Both the position numbers and the translations under genes were made by a program. Below, piece after piece: positions 47,831-59,589 of a DNA stretch of 64,000 bases. The notes below the pieces were generated by a model that was given only the letters and a program-made list of their open reading frames with translations, was not told the DNA's origin and searched no databases. The first letter of the stretch is position 1, and each line of letters begins with the position of its first letter. Source of the stretch: Isoperla grammatica. Lineage: Eukaryota > Arthropoda > Insecta > Plecoptera > Perlodidae. The DNA lies in contig OX246740.1 in assembly GCA_945910005.1 (NCBI GenBank), forward strand, positions 54,094,638 through 54,158,637. Direction: 5' to 3'.

Positions 47831-48750
47831 CCTTGATCACCTATCTTGGTAATCTTGGAAATGCAGCCAATTAGAGTGACATGAGGTCTGCACAGCGAGC
47901 TGGCACGGAGCTATAGGCGCACTCTATGTGTTTATCTTGCTGTAGGTCTACACAATGAGAAACTATGTAAAGTAGTTTTAGAACTGAAGAGGACAGGCAT
48001 TTAAAAAATGATAATTGATAATCAATTGATAACCTTGCTTTATATCATAACAACGGTTTTTGAGAACGTTGTAAACATTTATTGCTTGTGTACTTGATTC
48101 AATCTAGCGATCCCATTTGTATTGGTTTTTTGATAGAGACAACTATGAATTTAAAATAACAACAATGTTCCAGTTCCAACTTTAAATAGAGTTACAACAA
48201 TGTTCTGAACGATTCCGAAATTCACAACACTTATTTTTATCGTTCCAGACTTTTCTTTTTTATTTGCGTTTTGAGTATACAAGCTACACACATAACCTTT
48301 GTTTTCGATAATGGATTACATTTCTTTTACCTTCTGACATTTTCAAATAATACAAAAAAGTGTTTTACGAGAGCTGGAAATCGCGTATAAATCCAAGAGT
48401 AAAACGCCCGATTAGATTTATCACAACTCAACTTCGGAGGTCCACTCTGGCCGTATTACAGCGGTTTACTTTACCCTCTCGCGCGGCCACATTTGCCAAT
48501 TTGGCCGGCGCTGTTTTGCGGTCTGTGGTGCCACCGCGTTAAGACAACGGCATCTCCAACACAATCAACAGACTCTGACACCGCCACTTAGGGCTTATAA
48601 GGCGGTCGGCCGAGCTATCCACAGTAATGACACCTGAATCCATCCGAGGTGGTAAACGTTGGCATTTCGAGGAACAGAGCTTATAGTTCGCCCAGGAACC
48701 GTTGGCGGGTTCTGGCAGACTGGAAAATATTTACGACGCTTAATTGTTTT
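47831..48750. other. No gene supported
   Basis: AT-rich with a GC-richer patch near 48450-48600. No recognisable frame. Confidence 0.45.
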
Positions 48751-48754
48751 GATC

Positions 48755-48910
48755 TACCCTTTTTTTATGAAGTACTCGACAACTAGGTGACACGACGTTG
48801 GCCGATAACATTCATTTGGGGAGAGGGGGGGGGGGGGGCGTTTAGGTCCCAAAAAGGAGAGAATGAGAGGAGATACGAAGGTGAAAAAAGGGGACAGTAG
48901 TAAGATCACG
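48755..48910 (-). repeat. Dispersed repeat family C, copy 3 (inverted)
   Basis: On the minus strand a CT-rich stretch with C14 (G at 48825-48838) leads to CGTCGTGTCACCTAG and TTGTCGAGTACTTCATAAA. This is the same order as in copies 1 and 2, with a more decayed end. Confidence 0.55.
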
Positions 48911-48914
48911 AAGA

Positions 48915-51465
48915 TGAAAAATATATTGCATTTAGATAAGAATGTTGCTACTTGATAACGCAGGAAAAAAATGGAGAATTGATGCTACATAGGAATATGA
49001 TTTTTCAGGGGGCCCATTTAGTACAAATTGATCATAATATTGTTTAAAATGTGTATAACTTTACTTGTATTTACTTTTATTATAAGATGTTAACTTGTTT
49101 TGTCGTGGTTTAGGTACTGTCTTGTAATATTTTGTAAGCAATACCAATGATGACGATATTGGTCTTTACGTTTCATATTTTTAGCAAAGAGACGATCGAT
49201 GACTGATTGACGTATCGAGTCGTTCCGCTCCACGTTTCACCTCTCTTCGATCACGATTCACAATAATTGAAATAAGATCTGTTCTAGAGAAACACGGTAA
49301 TAAAATTTTATTACGTATAATCTGTCGCAGAGTGTTTTGAAATAGTCGTATAAGAAATATTGAATCAATTTCATTTCTTGTTTCAACTTCCCATGATGAA
49401 ATATCTCTTCAACCAATCACAACGCAGAAGAGAAGATCGACTCTGTTTATCGAAACAGAATCGGTACCAGTTGTCGTCAGATTATAGTAAGAACTCTTGT
49501 GTTTACTGCTGAAATCAGCTATAATACGCCTGCTGTAATGAACCACCAGTTACTACTCTATATACTTCAGTATCTCCTATTTGCAAGAATAATTTCAACT
49601 GTGGATCCGCCTTTAAAAACCGTTGCTTTACTATTCATTCCTTTCGTCATTCACATATCGCTCAATGTGATGATTGAAAACGTAATTATATTGCGCGCCA
49701 TATGCATTATCCGAAATGCAATATTGCAATCGAGCTCTTTAGATAATATGTTGGAATCTATAACCTATACATTGCCTCACTATTAAGAAACATAGGTGTA
49801 TTGTTTTATTTAATTATTGCTTTCAATAAAATCATACTTTTTATATTATTTTATTGGGTAATATAGTGTAGGTATATTTTGACACCGGTTGAAGAAGATA
49901 GCATGCAACATGCAAGTCAAGTGGAGTAACGTTTCAAAACCTCCCATTCTACGTTACTATTTTGTTTAAATTATGATCACCGTTATGTGATGAACAATCT
50001 GTTAACCTGCCACTGACATGTTTAACCTTTTACATGACAACTTGCCTGCGACACACATAGGTCAACTGGGGTTATGCCTACTGTCCAAACACTACACCGA
50101 CATCTTACACAACACAGGAGCGAATATATCTATACACTGTATAAACAGATACCGTATAGTGGATATTCGTGTTCTCACGTGTTAACCCTAATAAAACATC
50201 CAACTTGTCTGCGAATAAAAATAACCATACAGTGTTTTCGTTTTCCAATTAAACCGTATCCAATTTGATAAAACACATTTCTCGATTTATGTACAATACA
50301 CCGCTACGAATGCGGACCCTATACGTATCTAAAATCCTCATGCAGTTCTACGAAATTACTCTCTTGATCCACAAAGAGTAGTAGTAGTAATTGAACCTAT
50401 ATTTTACCCACGAAACAGTAACTAACAGCTGATAGGTGAAACGCATACATGTTGTTTAATTAGAGGTTGAGACAAGTTCAACGGAATCTAACCAACACCG
50501 TAGCGTATATAATTCTATTGCATTAGATTCGAGGCGCGTTGTTTTCTACTGTTGCAGTTTTGTGCAAATTGAATTTGTCTGTCGGGTGTTGATAACTGTA
50601 ATGTGGGGCTAAGTGAATGGCTGGTATTATTGTAGTCGTGATGGGGAGAGCGTTCGTTAGGTCGACCACACAGCTCTCACTGTATCGACATGGGTTCGGA
50701 GTATACGCAAAGATTGATTGGGAATGGAATAATATACTATTATGGTTTAAATGGCGCATTGCATGGTGTTGCTACGAAGTGATTGCAAATTAATGACGAC
50801 CACCATTAATACATGGCATTAGTTTTCATTTACTACGTGGATAAACGTACACATTTTTATAATTTGCGAACAGATAATTGAAACTGCTTTAATAATATAA
50901 CATCTTTACAACAGGAGTGAATCTGAAGTGGAAAGTTTTCCGCTTTTATGAAGAATTTGACACATCTGAATTTTTATATACTGTTTTAGTTGAAATATAA
51001 GCAAAGGTTTTTATACTTGTACATTTTGATTCACTAGTTGTATAGTACTAGTAATAATCTCTGGTAAAAGTTACTATTTTCGACCACGTGGGAGCAATTT
51101 CAGTTCTATTCCATTTCTGAGTTCCGACATCTTTGCTCTACAATCGTCTACGCATGATTCTACCCAATAGTGATGTATTTATTGCGTGTGTTCTGGGCAC
51201 AACACCGCTCCTAGCGGATCTACCTGGTAACTAGCTTCCAAGTTGGGCGCGCAAGCAACACGGGTAACGTTCTTCACGAATTGGAACATTATTTAAATCA
51301 GGATGCCGCGTGTGTTCAGATCTAGACACGCTGCCTTCTAAAACATGTTGGATAAATTAAGATAGTATCTGATATAATCACGGTATTAAGAATGATGTAA
51401 CCCACCAAAGCAGTGAGTGAGTTGACGTCATGGTTATTTTTAGACCATATTAAAAACAATCTAGA
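48915..51465. other. No gene supported
   Basis: AT-rich, with TGACGTCA at 51423-51430. The 95-codon hydrophobic frame at 49499-49786 resembles nothing I know. Confidence 0.45.
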
Positions 51466-51469
51466 AGTC

Positions 51470-51630
51470 TTTATACGATGCTCATCGGACGCTCGTCTAA
51501 ATCTTCATGTACAGCAATACACAACAATTAAACATGTATAATCAATTAACTTTGATATAACATTTAAAGCAAGTTTTTAATTGTTGTGTATTGTTCTAAA
51601 TTAAGTAGAGGACCGTGATTAGAATACTAC
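51470..51630. mobile_element. Foldback element, family G
   Basis: CAATACACAACAATTAA on the left pairs with TTAATTGTTGTGTATTG on the right. The outer right arm, AGAGGACCGTGATTA, matches the outer arms at 58229-58420 (TAATCACGGTCCTCT inverted), so the two belong to one family. Confidence 0.65.
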
Positions 51631-51634
51631 AATA

Positions 51635-53880
51635 TTCACGTGAAGTCACAGCGGTTAATGGAGGGAGAGATTCTAACTGTCAATCGAAGACCGATCATGC
51701 TTACCACGAAGTATGATGAGAGTTTTAATACGAATTATCCCCCCAAAAAAAAACGTTTACGAAAATGATTATATGTGCCATTGTAAACCATAAACGAGTG
51801 GATGAAACAATAGAGTTTATCTATGTTGCTATTTAGTAGTAATAGCAAACTAATGTTGTCAGATCAGACCATTAAAATATGACCTAGAGTTGTCTTATTT
51901 TATAGAAAAAGAATTTATCACCCAGACCATTAAAACAAAAAAAACTTAAAGTTGTCAATTATTTTATCGAAATTTATCTCAGAACACTATTAAGTTTCGT
52001 TCTGAATTCTTCAGTATTTATTAACTTCTAAATTTCTCTGAAATAGGATACATGTTAGAACTTGAAAACCACTTTAACCCTGCTATTTCTTAAACATGTA
52101 TAAGATTCGAATAATTTATGCCCGACGTCAATGACAACATTAATGTGCAAACTAATGCCCCGGCTGTCAGTCGGAACGACATAACGCTCCTTGTTCACTG
52201 ATACCATCGTTCAGTTGTTCAGTTGGGAGCGACAGTGCTGCTATCTGCCCGCGGACGAGGTCACGATCGAACCAATAATTAATATCTGCCAAAGCGATTG
52301 GATACAAGTAATCAAATCTTCGGTCGGTGCCGACGCAGAGTCGAGCGTATTGGTCGGTCGGAGTGATTGGAGAGGCCGCACAGATTGTCAATTAAAAACC
52401 TCTGTATTGAGATGGACGATGCTGCATGGAAGGAGTAACAATAGATTCACGCACAATACGTAGGAGGAATCGGTTCCCTCGAGAGAACCGTCATAGCGAG
52501 GATTGGACTGATTGAATGAAGTAGTCAATGTGAGATTGTATTGAAAGGTCAAACATTAATTACATTTAGATTATAGTCCAAATTTAACCAGTACTTTTAT
52601 GTGATCTATAATGTAAGGAAAATGTAAGCAACATAAGGATATAACTACAAAGAAAGTTGCAGAATTGTATTGCTTGTCTTTACAGCGTAAAAGTACCATC
52701 GAATTGGTACGTTTTTTTTCTGATTCCAACGCCAAAATGAAAAAAAACAAGCCAAGATGTAGGTTTGTCAAAAACTCAAAATAAAATGTATACATTTTGT
52801 AACAAAAATGCACAAGTTAAGTTTTAATTAAAAATCGATGAAAATATGAAATTGATATTTTGAAAACCGACACATTGAAACTGGATACGTTATGTTTATG
52901 TTTTTGAAGACAATAAGAAAGGTCGCAAAAGAAGTTTGTTGAGTAGGAGAAAAAACGGAGCATATAGATACCGTAAACGTTTGATCAGCGAAACGGAATG
53001 ACGCGCTCTTTCCAACCCAACACGCCATCTCTCGTGTCAATATGATATCCACGTGTATATCTCGAGGACTCTGGCCAATCAACACCCGTTGTTTCCATCT
53101 ATATTGCGTCAGTGCCCGTGTGTGTGCCAGCAGACAGGGGCCCCAGCCCAGCCCCGGGCGGCTGTCTACATGCCTGATTGAGACGCAGCACCCACCTCCC
53201 GTGGAGTAAGTAATTTACACGCATGCGCCGTACAACTCCCGTGTTATTACGCGTCGACCGTAAGTCAGCAAACTGTCGGAAACTCTGTCTTCACCGATAA
53301 CATGTAATCATGTTAATGAAAACATTTCGGCACAAATACCACGTTGTGTTGTTGTCTGCATTAGGAATATATATATATATACTCGCGGATGGGTTGGGAG
53401 GTATACGGGAAAAATTATCATTTCTTATAGTCGATAATAACAGAGTCGCGCAATAACGACATGCCCGAGGATGTTCGGGGCACGGGTTTCGTATCCAGGT
53501 GCGCATCTTGCCCGAGGGTGTGCGATATAGTACGGAGGTGCACGAAGTGTACGACCTATGCTCATATTATTTGGAAGAATTGAGCACTTCTAGTAGGGAC
53601 AGTTAAAACTGATGCATCAAAAATGATGCCAATTAATTAATTTGCTACTCGTCAACTGGCCGAGTAGCAGTGATACAAAATTAAAAGTGTGTATCTGGTT
53701 TATTATTACGGTCCTCCAAATTTCAAGAACAATAAAAATACCATAATCAAAAGTTATCATCATCATCAAGGTTGATGGATTAAGATCTTGTATACGATCC
53801 GAGTTCAGACAGACGTCAGGTCGATTTTTATACAAATAACGATACTTTCTAATATTGTCTAACTACAGTAACTCTAAGGA
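51635..53880. other. No gene supported; one foldback arm
   Basis: ACGGTCCTCCAAATTTCAAG at 53708-53727 resembles a single arm of family G. An (AT)n lies near 53370. A CpG-richer patch (52160-52400) has frames on both strands but no recognisable domain. Confidence 0.45.
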
Positions 53881-54050
53881 TCAAATGCATAGTCGTTCCT
53901 CACGTGCTCCTCAACTCAGCCTTTCCTCAGAGTCACCCTACCACCAATCACAGAGCAGCATTGCCATGTGGACTGCTCTGTGATTGGTGGTTATGCGACT
54001 CTGAGAAAAGGATGATTTGAGGAGCACGTGAGAAATGACTATGCATTTGA
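53881..54050. mobile_element. 170-bp palindromic element
   Basis: TCAAATGCATAGTC at the left end is exactly inverted as GACTATGCATTTGA at the right. The arms continue through TCACGTGCTCCTCAA/TTGAGGAGCACGTGA and ACCACCAATCACAGAGCAG/CTGCTCTGTGATTGGTGGT. The loop is about 14 bp. The flanks also show weak inverted similarity. Confidence 0.8.
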
Positions 54051-54426
54051 CCCAAAGTCTAACTTTGGATCTCTTGTAAATCCAGGCAAGTATCCAAGAA
54101 CCAATTTTGAAAACATATTGTTGTAATGTTCATTGTATCTTGTTACCACCAGAAATTAGTAACTTCTTCAAGTTATCTGGGCCTGCAGTTACAAGAGGCC
54201 CAAGATTATTAGGACCTCTAGTGAATCCAGGCCCTAAAGATGATTTTCAAAATTGGTTTAGAAGGCAGCGTTCACAAATTTTCTACAAGATAATATCCCC
54301 TTAGAACTTTTGATTACAACTTCCCAAGGTCTGCGAACTTGTACTAGGAGGCGATTGACGGATCTTGTCAATAATCTAACTTGATCTAACCGATGATGAT
54401 TTTATCCACCGCCTTCTGTATCTATA

Positions 54427-54486
54427 GAGCACCGCGCGTCGCGCGTACGCCATGCAATGCAGGCGGTGGTCGGCGCGACTGTGCTC
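54427..54486 (+). ncRNA. 60-bp GC-rich hairpin (possible structured RNA)
   Basis: GAGCAC pairs with GTGCTC, then GTCGCGC with GCGCGAC, then CGCC with GGCG around a loop containing ATGCAATGCA. It lies in a CpG-rich island (about 54420-54780) within AT-rich DNA. No known RNA family is recognised. The hairpin can form from either strand. Confidence 0.35.
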
Positions 54487-54696
54487 CCTTATCAAGCGAA
54501 CTAGTTGTCCGTGTCTCCGCGTGGGAACTGGAGCGCTGCATGTCATACTAATCACGGCGCCCGGCCGCTAAACGACCCGGGTATAATTACCGCGGTGGAT
54601 CGTCCGTCATTGTTGCGGTCGTTGTAACGCGGCGTCGTTTGTCATGTTCTACCATCGTCACCGTGTTGTGTTGAATAGCTCACCGTACACGCTGCT

Positions 54697-54759
54697 CTGC
54701 CCTGCGTGTGAGAGAGCCTTCGGGCTGATCACACGCAGCTACAATCAGGGCAGCTTTTT
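54697..54759 (+). ncRNA. Nested hairpin with TTCG loop followed by T5
   Basis: Three stems are nested: CTGCCCT/AGGGCAG, GCGTGTGA/TCACACGC and AGCC-TTCG-GGCT. A 10-base bulge sits on the 3' side (737-746), and a T5 run follows the outer stem at 54755-54759. UUCG is an unusually stable RNA tetraloop, and a stem followed by T4 or more is how Pol III transcripts often end. No A-box, B-box or known small-RNA sequence was recognised, so transcription is inference. Confidence 0.4.
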
Positions 54760-55072
54760 CAGTGATTCTCGCCGGTAATTTTAAAACGCGGATCAAAACG
54801 AATTTCTGAAATAATGGCATTAAAAACAAAATGCTATTGCCGATTGCTAAATGCTATGTGACATCAACAAACTTCACCAGCACATTTTGTCTTTAAAAAT
54901 GAAATAAAAATAAAATCGACATTTTTATAGAGTCACTTTAAAAAAAATATTCGTTTTTCAAATATTTTTCAGGGGGCGGGAGTTTCTAATTTTAATGCCA
55001 TCATTAAAGAGGGGGGGAATCACACCTATTGTGATGAATTGTAATAAGGGGGGAAGGGATGTAGTACAAAAG

Positions 55073-56968
55073 TTGCCCGCCTCGCAGGGGCAACAAGTAG
55101 CTAGTTCCCCTGTAACTTCACCTCCCGCAACCCGCCTCGCAGCAGCGCCAGGCAAGTTGCCCGCCTCGCAGCAGCGCCAGGCAATTTGCCCGCCTGGCAA
55201 GGGCAACAAGTAGCTAGTTCCCCTGTAACTTCACCTCCCACAACCCGCCTCGAAGCAGCTCCAGGCAAGTTGCCCGCCTCGCAGCAGCGCCAGGCAAGTT
55301 GCTCGCCTCGCAGGGGCAACAAGTAGCTAGTTCCCCTGTATCTTCACCTCCCGCAACCCGCCTCGCAGCAGCGCCAGGCAAGTTGCCCGCCTCGCAGCAG
55401 CGCCAGGCAAGTTGCCCGCCTCGCAGCAGCGCCAGGCAAGTTGCCCGCCTCGCAGCAGCGCCAGGCAAGTTGCCCGCCTCGCAGCAGCGCCAGGCAAGTT
55501 GCCCACCTCGCAGCTGCGCCAGGCAAGTTGCCCGCCTCGCAGCAGCGCCAGGCAAGTTGCCCGCCTCGCAGCAGCGCCAGGCAAGTTGCTCGCCTCGCAG
55601 CAGCGCCAGGCAAGTTGCCCGCCTCGCAGGGGCAACAAGTAGCTAGTTCCCCTGTAACTTCACCTCCCGCAACCCGCCTCGCAGCAGCGCCAGGCAAGTT
55701 GCTCGCCTCGCAGCAGCGCCAGGCAAGTTGCCCGCCTCGCAGGGGCAACAAGTAGCTAGTACCCCTGTAACTTCACCTCCCGCAACCCGCCTCGCAGCAG
55801 CGCCAGGCAAGTTGCCCGCCTCGCAGCAGCGCCAGGCAAGTTGCCCGCCTCGCAGGGGCAACAAGTAGCTAGTTCCCCTGTAACTTCACCTCCCGCAACC
55901 CGCCTCGCAGCAGCGCCAGGCAAGTTGCCCGCCACGCAGCAGCGCCAGGCAAGTTGCCCGCCTCGCAGCAGCGCCAGGCAAGTTGCCCGCCTCGCAGCAG
56001 CGCCAGGCAAGTTGCCCGCCTCGCAGCAGCGCCAGGCAAGTTGCCCGCCACGCAGCAGCGCCAGGCAAGTTGCCCGCCTCGCAGCAGCGCCAGGCAAGTT
56101 GCCCGCCTCGCAGGGGCAACAAGTAGCTAGTTCCCCTGTAACTTCACCTCCCGCAACCCGCCTCGCAGCAGCGCCAGGCAAGTTGCTCGCCTCGCAGCAG
56201 CGCCAGGCAAGTTGCCCGCCTCGCAGGGGCAACAAGTAGCTAGTTCCCCTGTAACTTCACCTCCCGCAACCCGCCTCGCAGGGGCGCCAGGCAAGTTGCC
56301 CGCCTCGCAGCAGCGCCAGGCAAGTTGTCCGCCTCGCAGCAGCGCCAGGCAAGTTGCCCGCCTCGCAGGGGCGCCAGGCAAGTTGCCCGCCTCGCAGCAG
56401 CGCCAGGCAAGTTGCCCGCCTCGAAGCAGCGCCAGGCAAGTTGCCCGCCTCGCAGCAGCGCCAGGCTAGTTGCCCGCCTCGCAGCAGCGCCAGGCAAGTT
56501 GCCCGCCTCGCAGCAGCGCCAGGCAAGTTGCCCGCCTCGCAGGGGCAACAAGTAGCTAGTTCCCCTGTAACTTCACCTCCCGCAACCCGCCTCGCAGCAG
56601 CGCCAGGCAAGTTGCCCGCCTCGCAGCAGCGCCAGGCAAGTTGCCCGCCTCGCTGCAGCGCCAGGCAAGTTGCCCGCCTCGCAGCAGCGCCAGGCAAGTT
56701 GCCCGCCTCGCAGCAGCGCCAGGCAAGTTGCCCGCCTCGCAGCAGCGCCAGGCAAGTTGCCCGCCTCGCAGCAGCGCCAGGCAAGTTGCCCGCCTCGCAG
56801 CAGCGCCAGGCAAGTTGCCCGCCTCGCAGCAGCGCCAGGCAAGTTGCCCGCCTCGCAGCAGCGCCAGGCAAGTTGCCCGCCTCGCAGGGGCAACAAGTAG
56901 CTAGTTCCCCTGTAACTTCACCTCCCGCAACCCGCCTCGCAGCAGCGCCAGGCAAGTTGCCCGCCTCG
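55073..56968. repeat. Hierarchical minisatellite of 29-bp units, about 46 canonical copies with 10 separators
   Basis: The unit begins CCTCGCAGCAGCGCCAGGCA and ends AGTTGCCCG (29 bp). Ten 55-bp separators containing CAACAAGTAGCTAGT occur at 55091, 55204, 55317, 55633, 55746, 55859, 56117, 56230, 56546 and 56891. The spacings are 113, 113, 316, 113, 113, 258, 113, 316 and 345, each exactly 55 + 29k with k = 2, 2, 9, 2, 2, 7, 2, 9, 10. The separator itself splits into a 29-bp and a 26-bp diverged unit. Because 29 is not a multiple of three and neither strand has stops in the unit, both strands show long frames (up to 251 codons) cycling through a 29-residue period; these are not genes. Confidence 0.97.
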
Positions 56969-56969
56969 A

Positions 56970-57990
56970 GACCGACAACAGCTTCGCACATGGCACCGAC
57001 GTTGAATAACAATACGTTGATGACGCAGGTGTCAGGTTTATTACATTAAAAGTAAATCATATCATTTTTGTTGGAACAAATCCAAGCGCACACGATGGCA
57101 TTGTTGCAATTACGATGCAATTGTCCTTCACGGTAGGTCACGTAACCGGCTGAGTCCGTTGATAGCAATTATTGAATAGATTATAAATTTAAATACAAAT
57201 TGTGTCGTAGCTTTACAGTACTTGATAACATAACACAACATTTCCAGTACAGTAGTCCCTCTTTAATTCTAATTGCTAGGGACTCAAAAAACGCATTTCA
57301 AATTAAAAAATTAGAACAGTGCCGTATGCCCAAGCTTTCGGCAGGGACTTCATCACTAATTTCAATTATACATACATTTGAACTACAGTTTGAATTAAAG
57401 AAGGATTACAGTACTATGTAAAATACATTGTTCACTCACATTGGGGTGGCCTCCTTGTGTAAGTCACTCCTACTCCTCATCTACCAGAAGATGTTGTTTT
57501 CTTACCTGTAAAACAAAACAAAACATGTGTGTTACAAAATATAATACATTTATTTGCCTGCAAAAAAACAATTTGTTTACCCAACTGAGCCGGCGAGGTA
57601 CGTATCAGTACCGACATTCGCCGCTAGATGGAGACACAATACACAACCTTCAACACAACCATGTGCGTTTTAATTGGAAAGGGGAAACAATTAACCGCCA
57701 AAGATTGATTAAGATAAAACAAAACACACAATTATTAGAGCCACACGGTTATCAGCAATTCAGTTTAGTTAGTCGATGTAGAATCGATTGCGACACCGGA
57801 TTGTAGCTCAATTAAACTCAATCATATTCGTATTATCAAGGTATTCAAGTTTCTAATAAGTTCTATTTTATATAATTGAAAGTTGTTGATTCCTCAGGTA
57901 CTAAAATACAATCGCGAGTTGGAGGTTGACTGGCCCGCCGCTCCTCCTACGGACGATATTTAAAGGTCCCACGTCACAGCTTAGATGGAT
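56970..57990. other. No gene supported
   Basis: AT-rich. A 121-codon frame (57441-57806) is not recognised. Confidence 0.45.
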
Positions 57991-57992
57991 GG

Positions 57993-58142
57993 TTCGCATA
58001 CACTCGCATACACTCGCATACACTCGCATACACTCGCATACACTCCCATACACTCGCATACACTCGCATACACTCGCATACACTCCCATACACTCGTATA
58101 CACTCGCATACACTCGCATACACTCGCATACACTCGCATACA
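57993..58142. repeat. 10-bp tandem repeat, 14 units
   Basis: CACTCGCATA is repeated from 58001 to 58140 with three one-base variants (units at 58041, 58081 and 58091). The units stay in perfect 10-bp register. Confidence 0.97.
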
Positions 58143-58228
58143 TAAGTAAATCAAGGGTGGGACAGAACATGTTTTTAATCTCATCACTCAAATGAACTCA
58201 CCCTATTATTGTTTGGATCAATCTTTCA

Positions 58229-58420
58229 AAATTGATCTTGTGGAATCCTTAGACTGTGTTAATCACGGTCCTCTAAATCTTCAATGACAACAATGCTCAA
58301 CAATAACAACTAGTTTTCAAATGTTATGTTAAGGTGCATTTTCATTATTGTCCATTGTTGTCATTGAAGCTCTAGAGGGCCATGATTATAATTATATCTA
58401 AGGGTCCTTTAGATCAATTC
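58229..58420. mobile_element. 192-bp foldback element, family G
   Basis: Left arm AATTGATCT... through CACGGTCCTCTAAATCTTCA and ATGACAACAATG; right arm is the inverse (CATTGTTGTCAT, TGAAGCTCTAGAGGGCCATG, AGATCAATT). A relative is at 51470-51630. Confidence 0.75.
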
Positions 58421-58424
58421 TGAA

Positions 58425-59330
58425 AAAGGTCTATCTATTTGCTTCCTAGTGATCTAAATAGTTGCCCCAAGAAACAATGCTAAACAATGAAAGTGACGTC
58501 TAAAGATGGCGGCAGTGCAGCTGTGATTGGCTGGCTGTGAGTTAGCAGACTAATATCTAGTCCATACTTGGAGTTTTGAGATGTGCCCTTACCTTACGGG
58601 ATACAGAATGATCACAGACACTTTCGATAACCATATTGAACGGCCGAGTTTTGAATACAGATCCGAATGAAAAATAATATGTAGTGATAAGTGGATAAAC
58701 GTGTATTAATATTTTATGTAACGGAACAAAATATTTATAACAACTTTAGATTTGATACGAAATCTATCACTTTGAGATGATATTATTGAAAATCTAAAAT
58801 CTCATTTTTTCTTCAGACCTTGGTACTAACAAAAATTATGTAGGGCTGCCTTCAATAATCTTTGGTACTAATAATATCCACCCATGCTCTATTCCGATAA
58901 TTTAGTTAGGGAAATACGTTAGACTCGCTCATGACGATTCTGAAATGAGAACGACTTATTATTGGCTTAATATTGGAGTCTCTCCTGATTGGTGGGATGG
59001 TTCCTGCGTCATCGTTTACGTCAATTACAGGGAATTCCATTGACTATTGTATATATACTTAGCACATATCATGTTATTGTCGTAGACTGTCTATTAAATT
59101 AATATTAACATAAGATTGTTCTATTCAAATGTTGTGAATGCGCAAGTAATGTAAAGGAGAAACAATTCTCAATTAAAACAGTTTTAATTTTTTGAAGGCA
59201 TAAAATTCATGCCAGACATGAATAAACTAAGTAAGGCCTATATAGAATATTATACCCAATTGAAGAATGAAAATCATTTGCACTAATACTTCGTTAATTA
59301 CAAATAGATCACGAAGGTACGATACACCAC
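58425..59330. other. No gene seen
   Basis: AT-rich, no supported feature. Confidence 0.5.
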
Positions 59331-59334
59331 AAGT

Positions 59335-59585
59335 TAGAGGTGACTCAGGGGTAACACCCAAAACTCTAATTCGAACGCTCATCAATTCCCGATAAAAATA
59401 GTGAATTTCTCTCGGTCATAATAATATGGAGAATGCGGAGATTTACTCTTCATAACAATCTTCGAACATTCCTTTACAACTATCGAATACCTTAATATAC
59501 CTAGTTAGTCACCTAAAGAGGGGCATATTAGTAAAGTTGGATGTACTAGGCTTATAACCTACAGCAAGGATGCTAACGAAAAATT
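59335..59585 (+). mobile_element. SINE family A, copy 3 (diverged)
   Basis: AGAGGTGACTCAGGGGTAA, ACTCTAATTCG, CTCTCGGTCATAATAAT, ACATTCCTTTACAACTATCG, CCTAGTTAGTCACCTAAAGA, GGGGCATATTAGTAAAGTTG and GATGCTAACGAAA follow the order of the 10 kb copy. It is the most decayed of the three. No clear target duplication was found. Confidence 0.75.
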
Positions 59586-59589
59586 AATT

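Noticed and set aside
54755..54759. Bacterial Rho-independent terminator
   Set aside because: Hairpin plus T5 fits the shape, but the window is clearly eukaryotic and no gene precedes it.
55073..56968. CRISPR-like array (29-bp repeats)
   Set aside because: The repeats are directly adjacent with no unique spacers, the separators are themselves repeats, there are no cas genes, and the context is eukaryotic.
54958..57049. Many long overlapping reading frames on both strands (up to 251 codons)
   Set aside because: They all derive from a stop-free 29-bp unit read in three cycling phases. Equal openness on both strands argues against coding.
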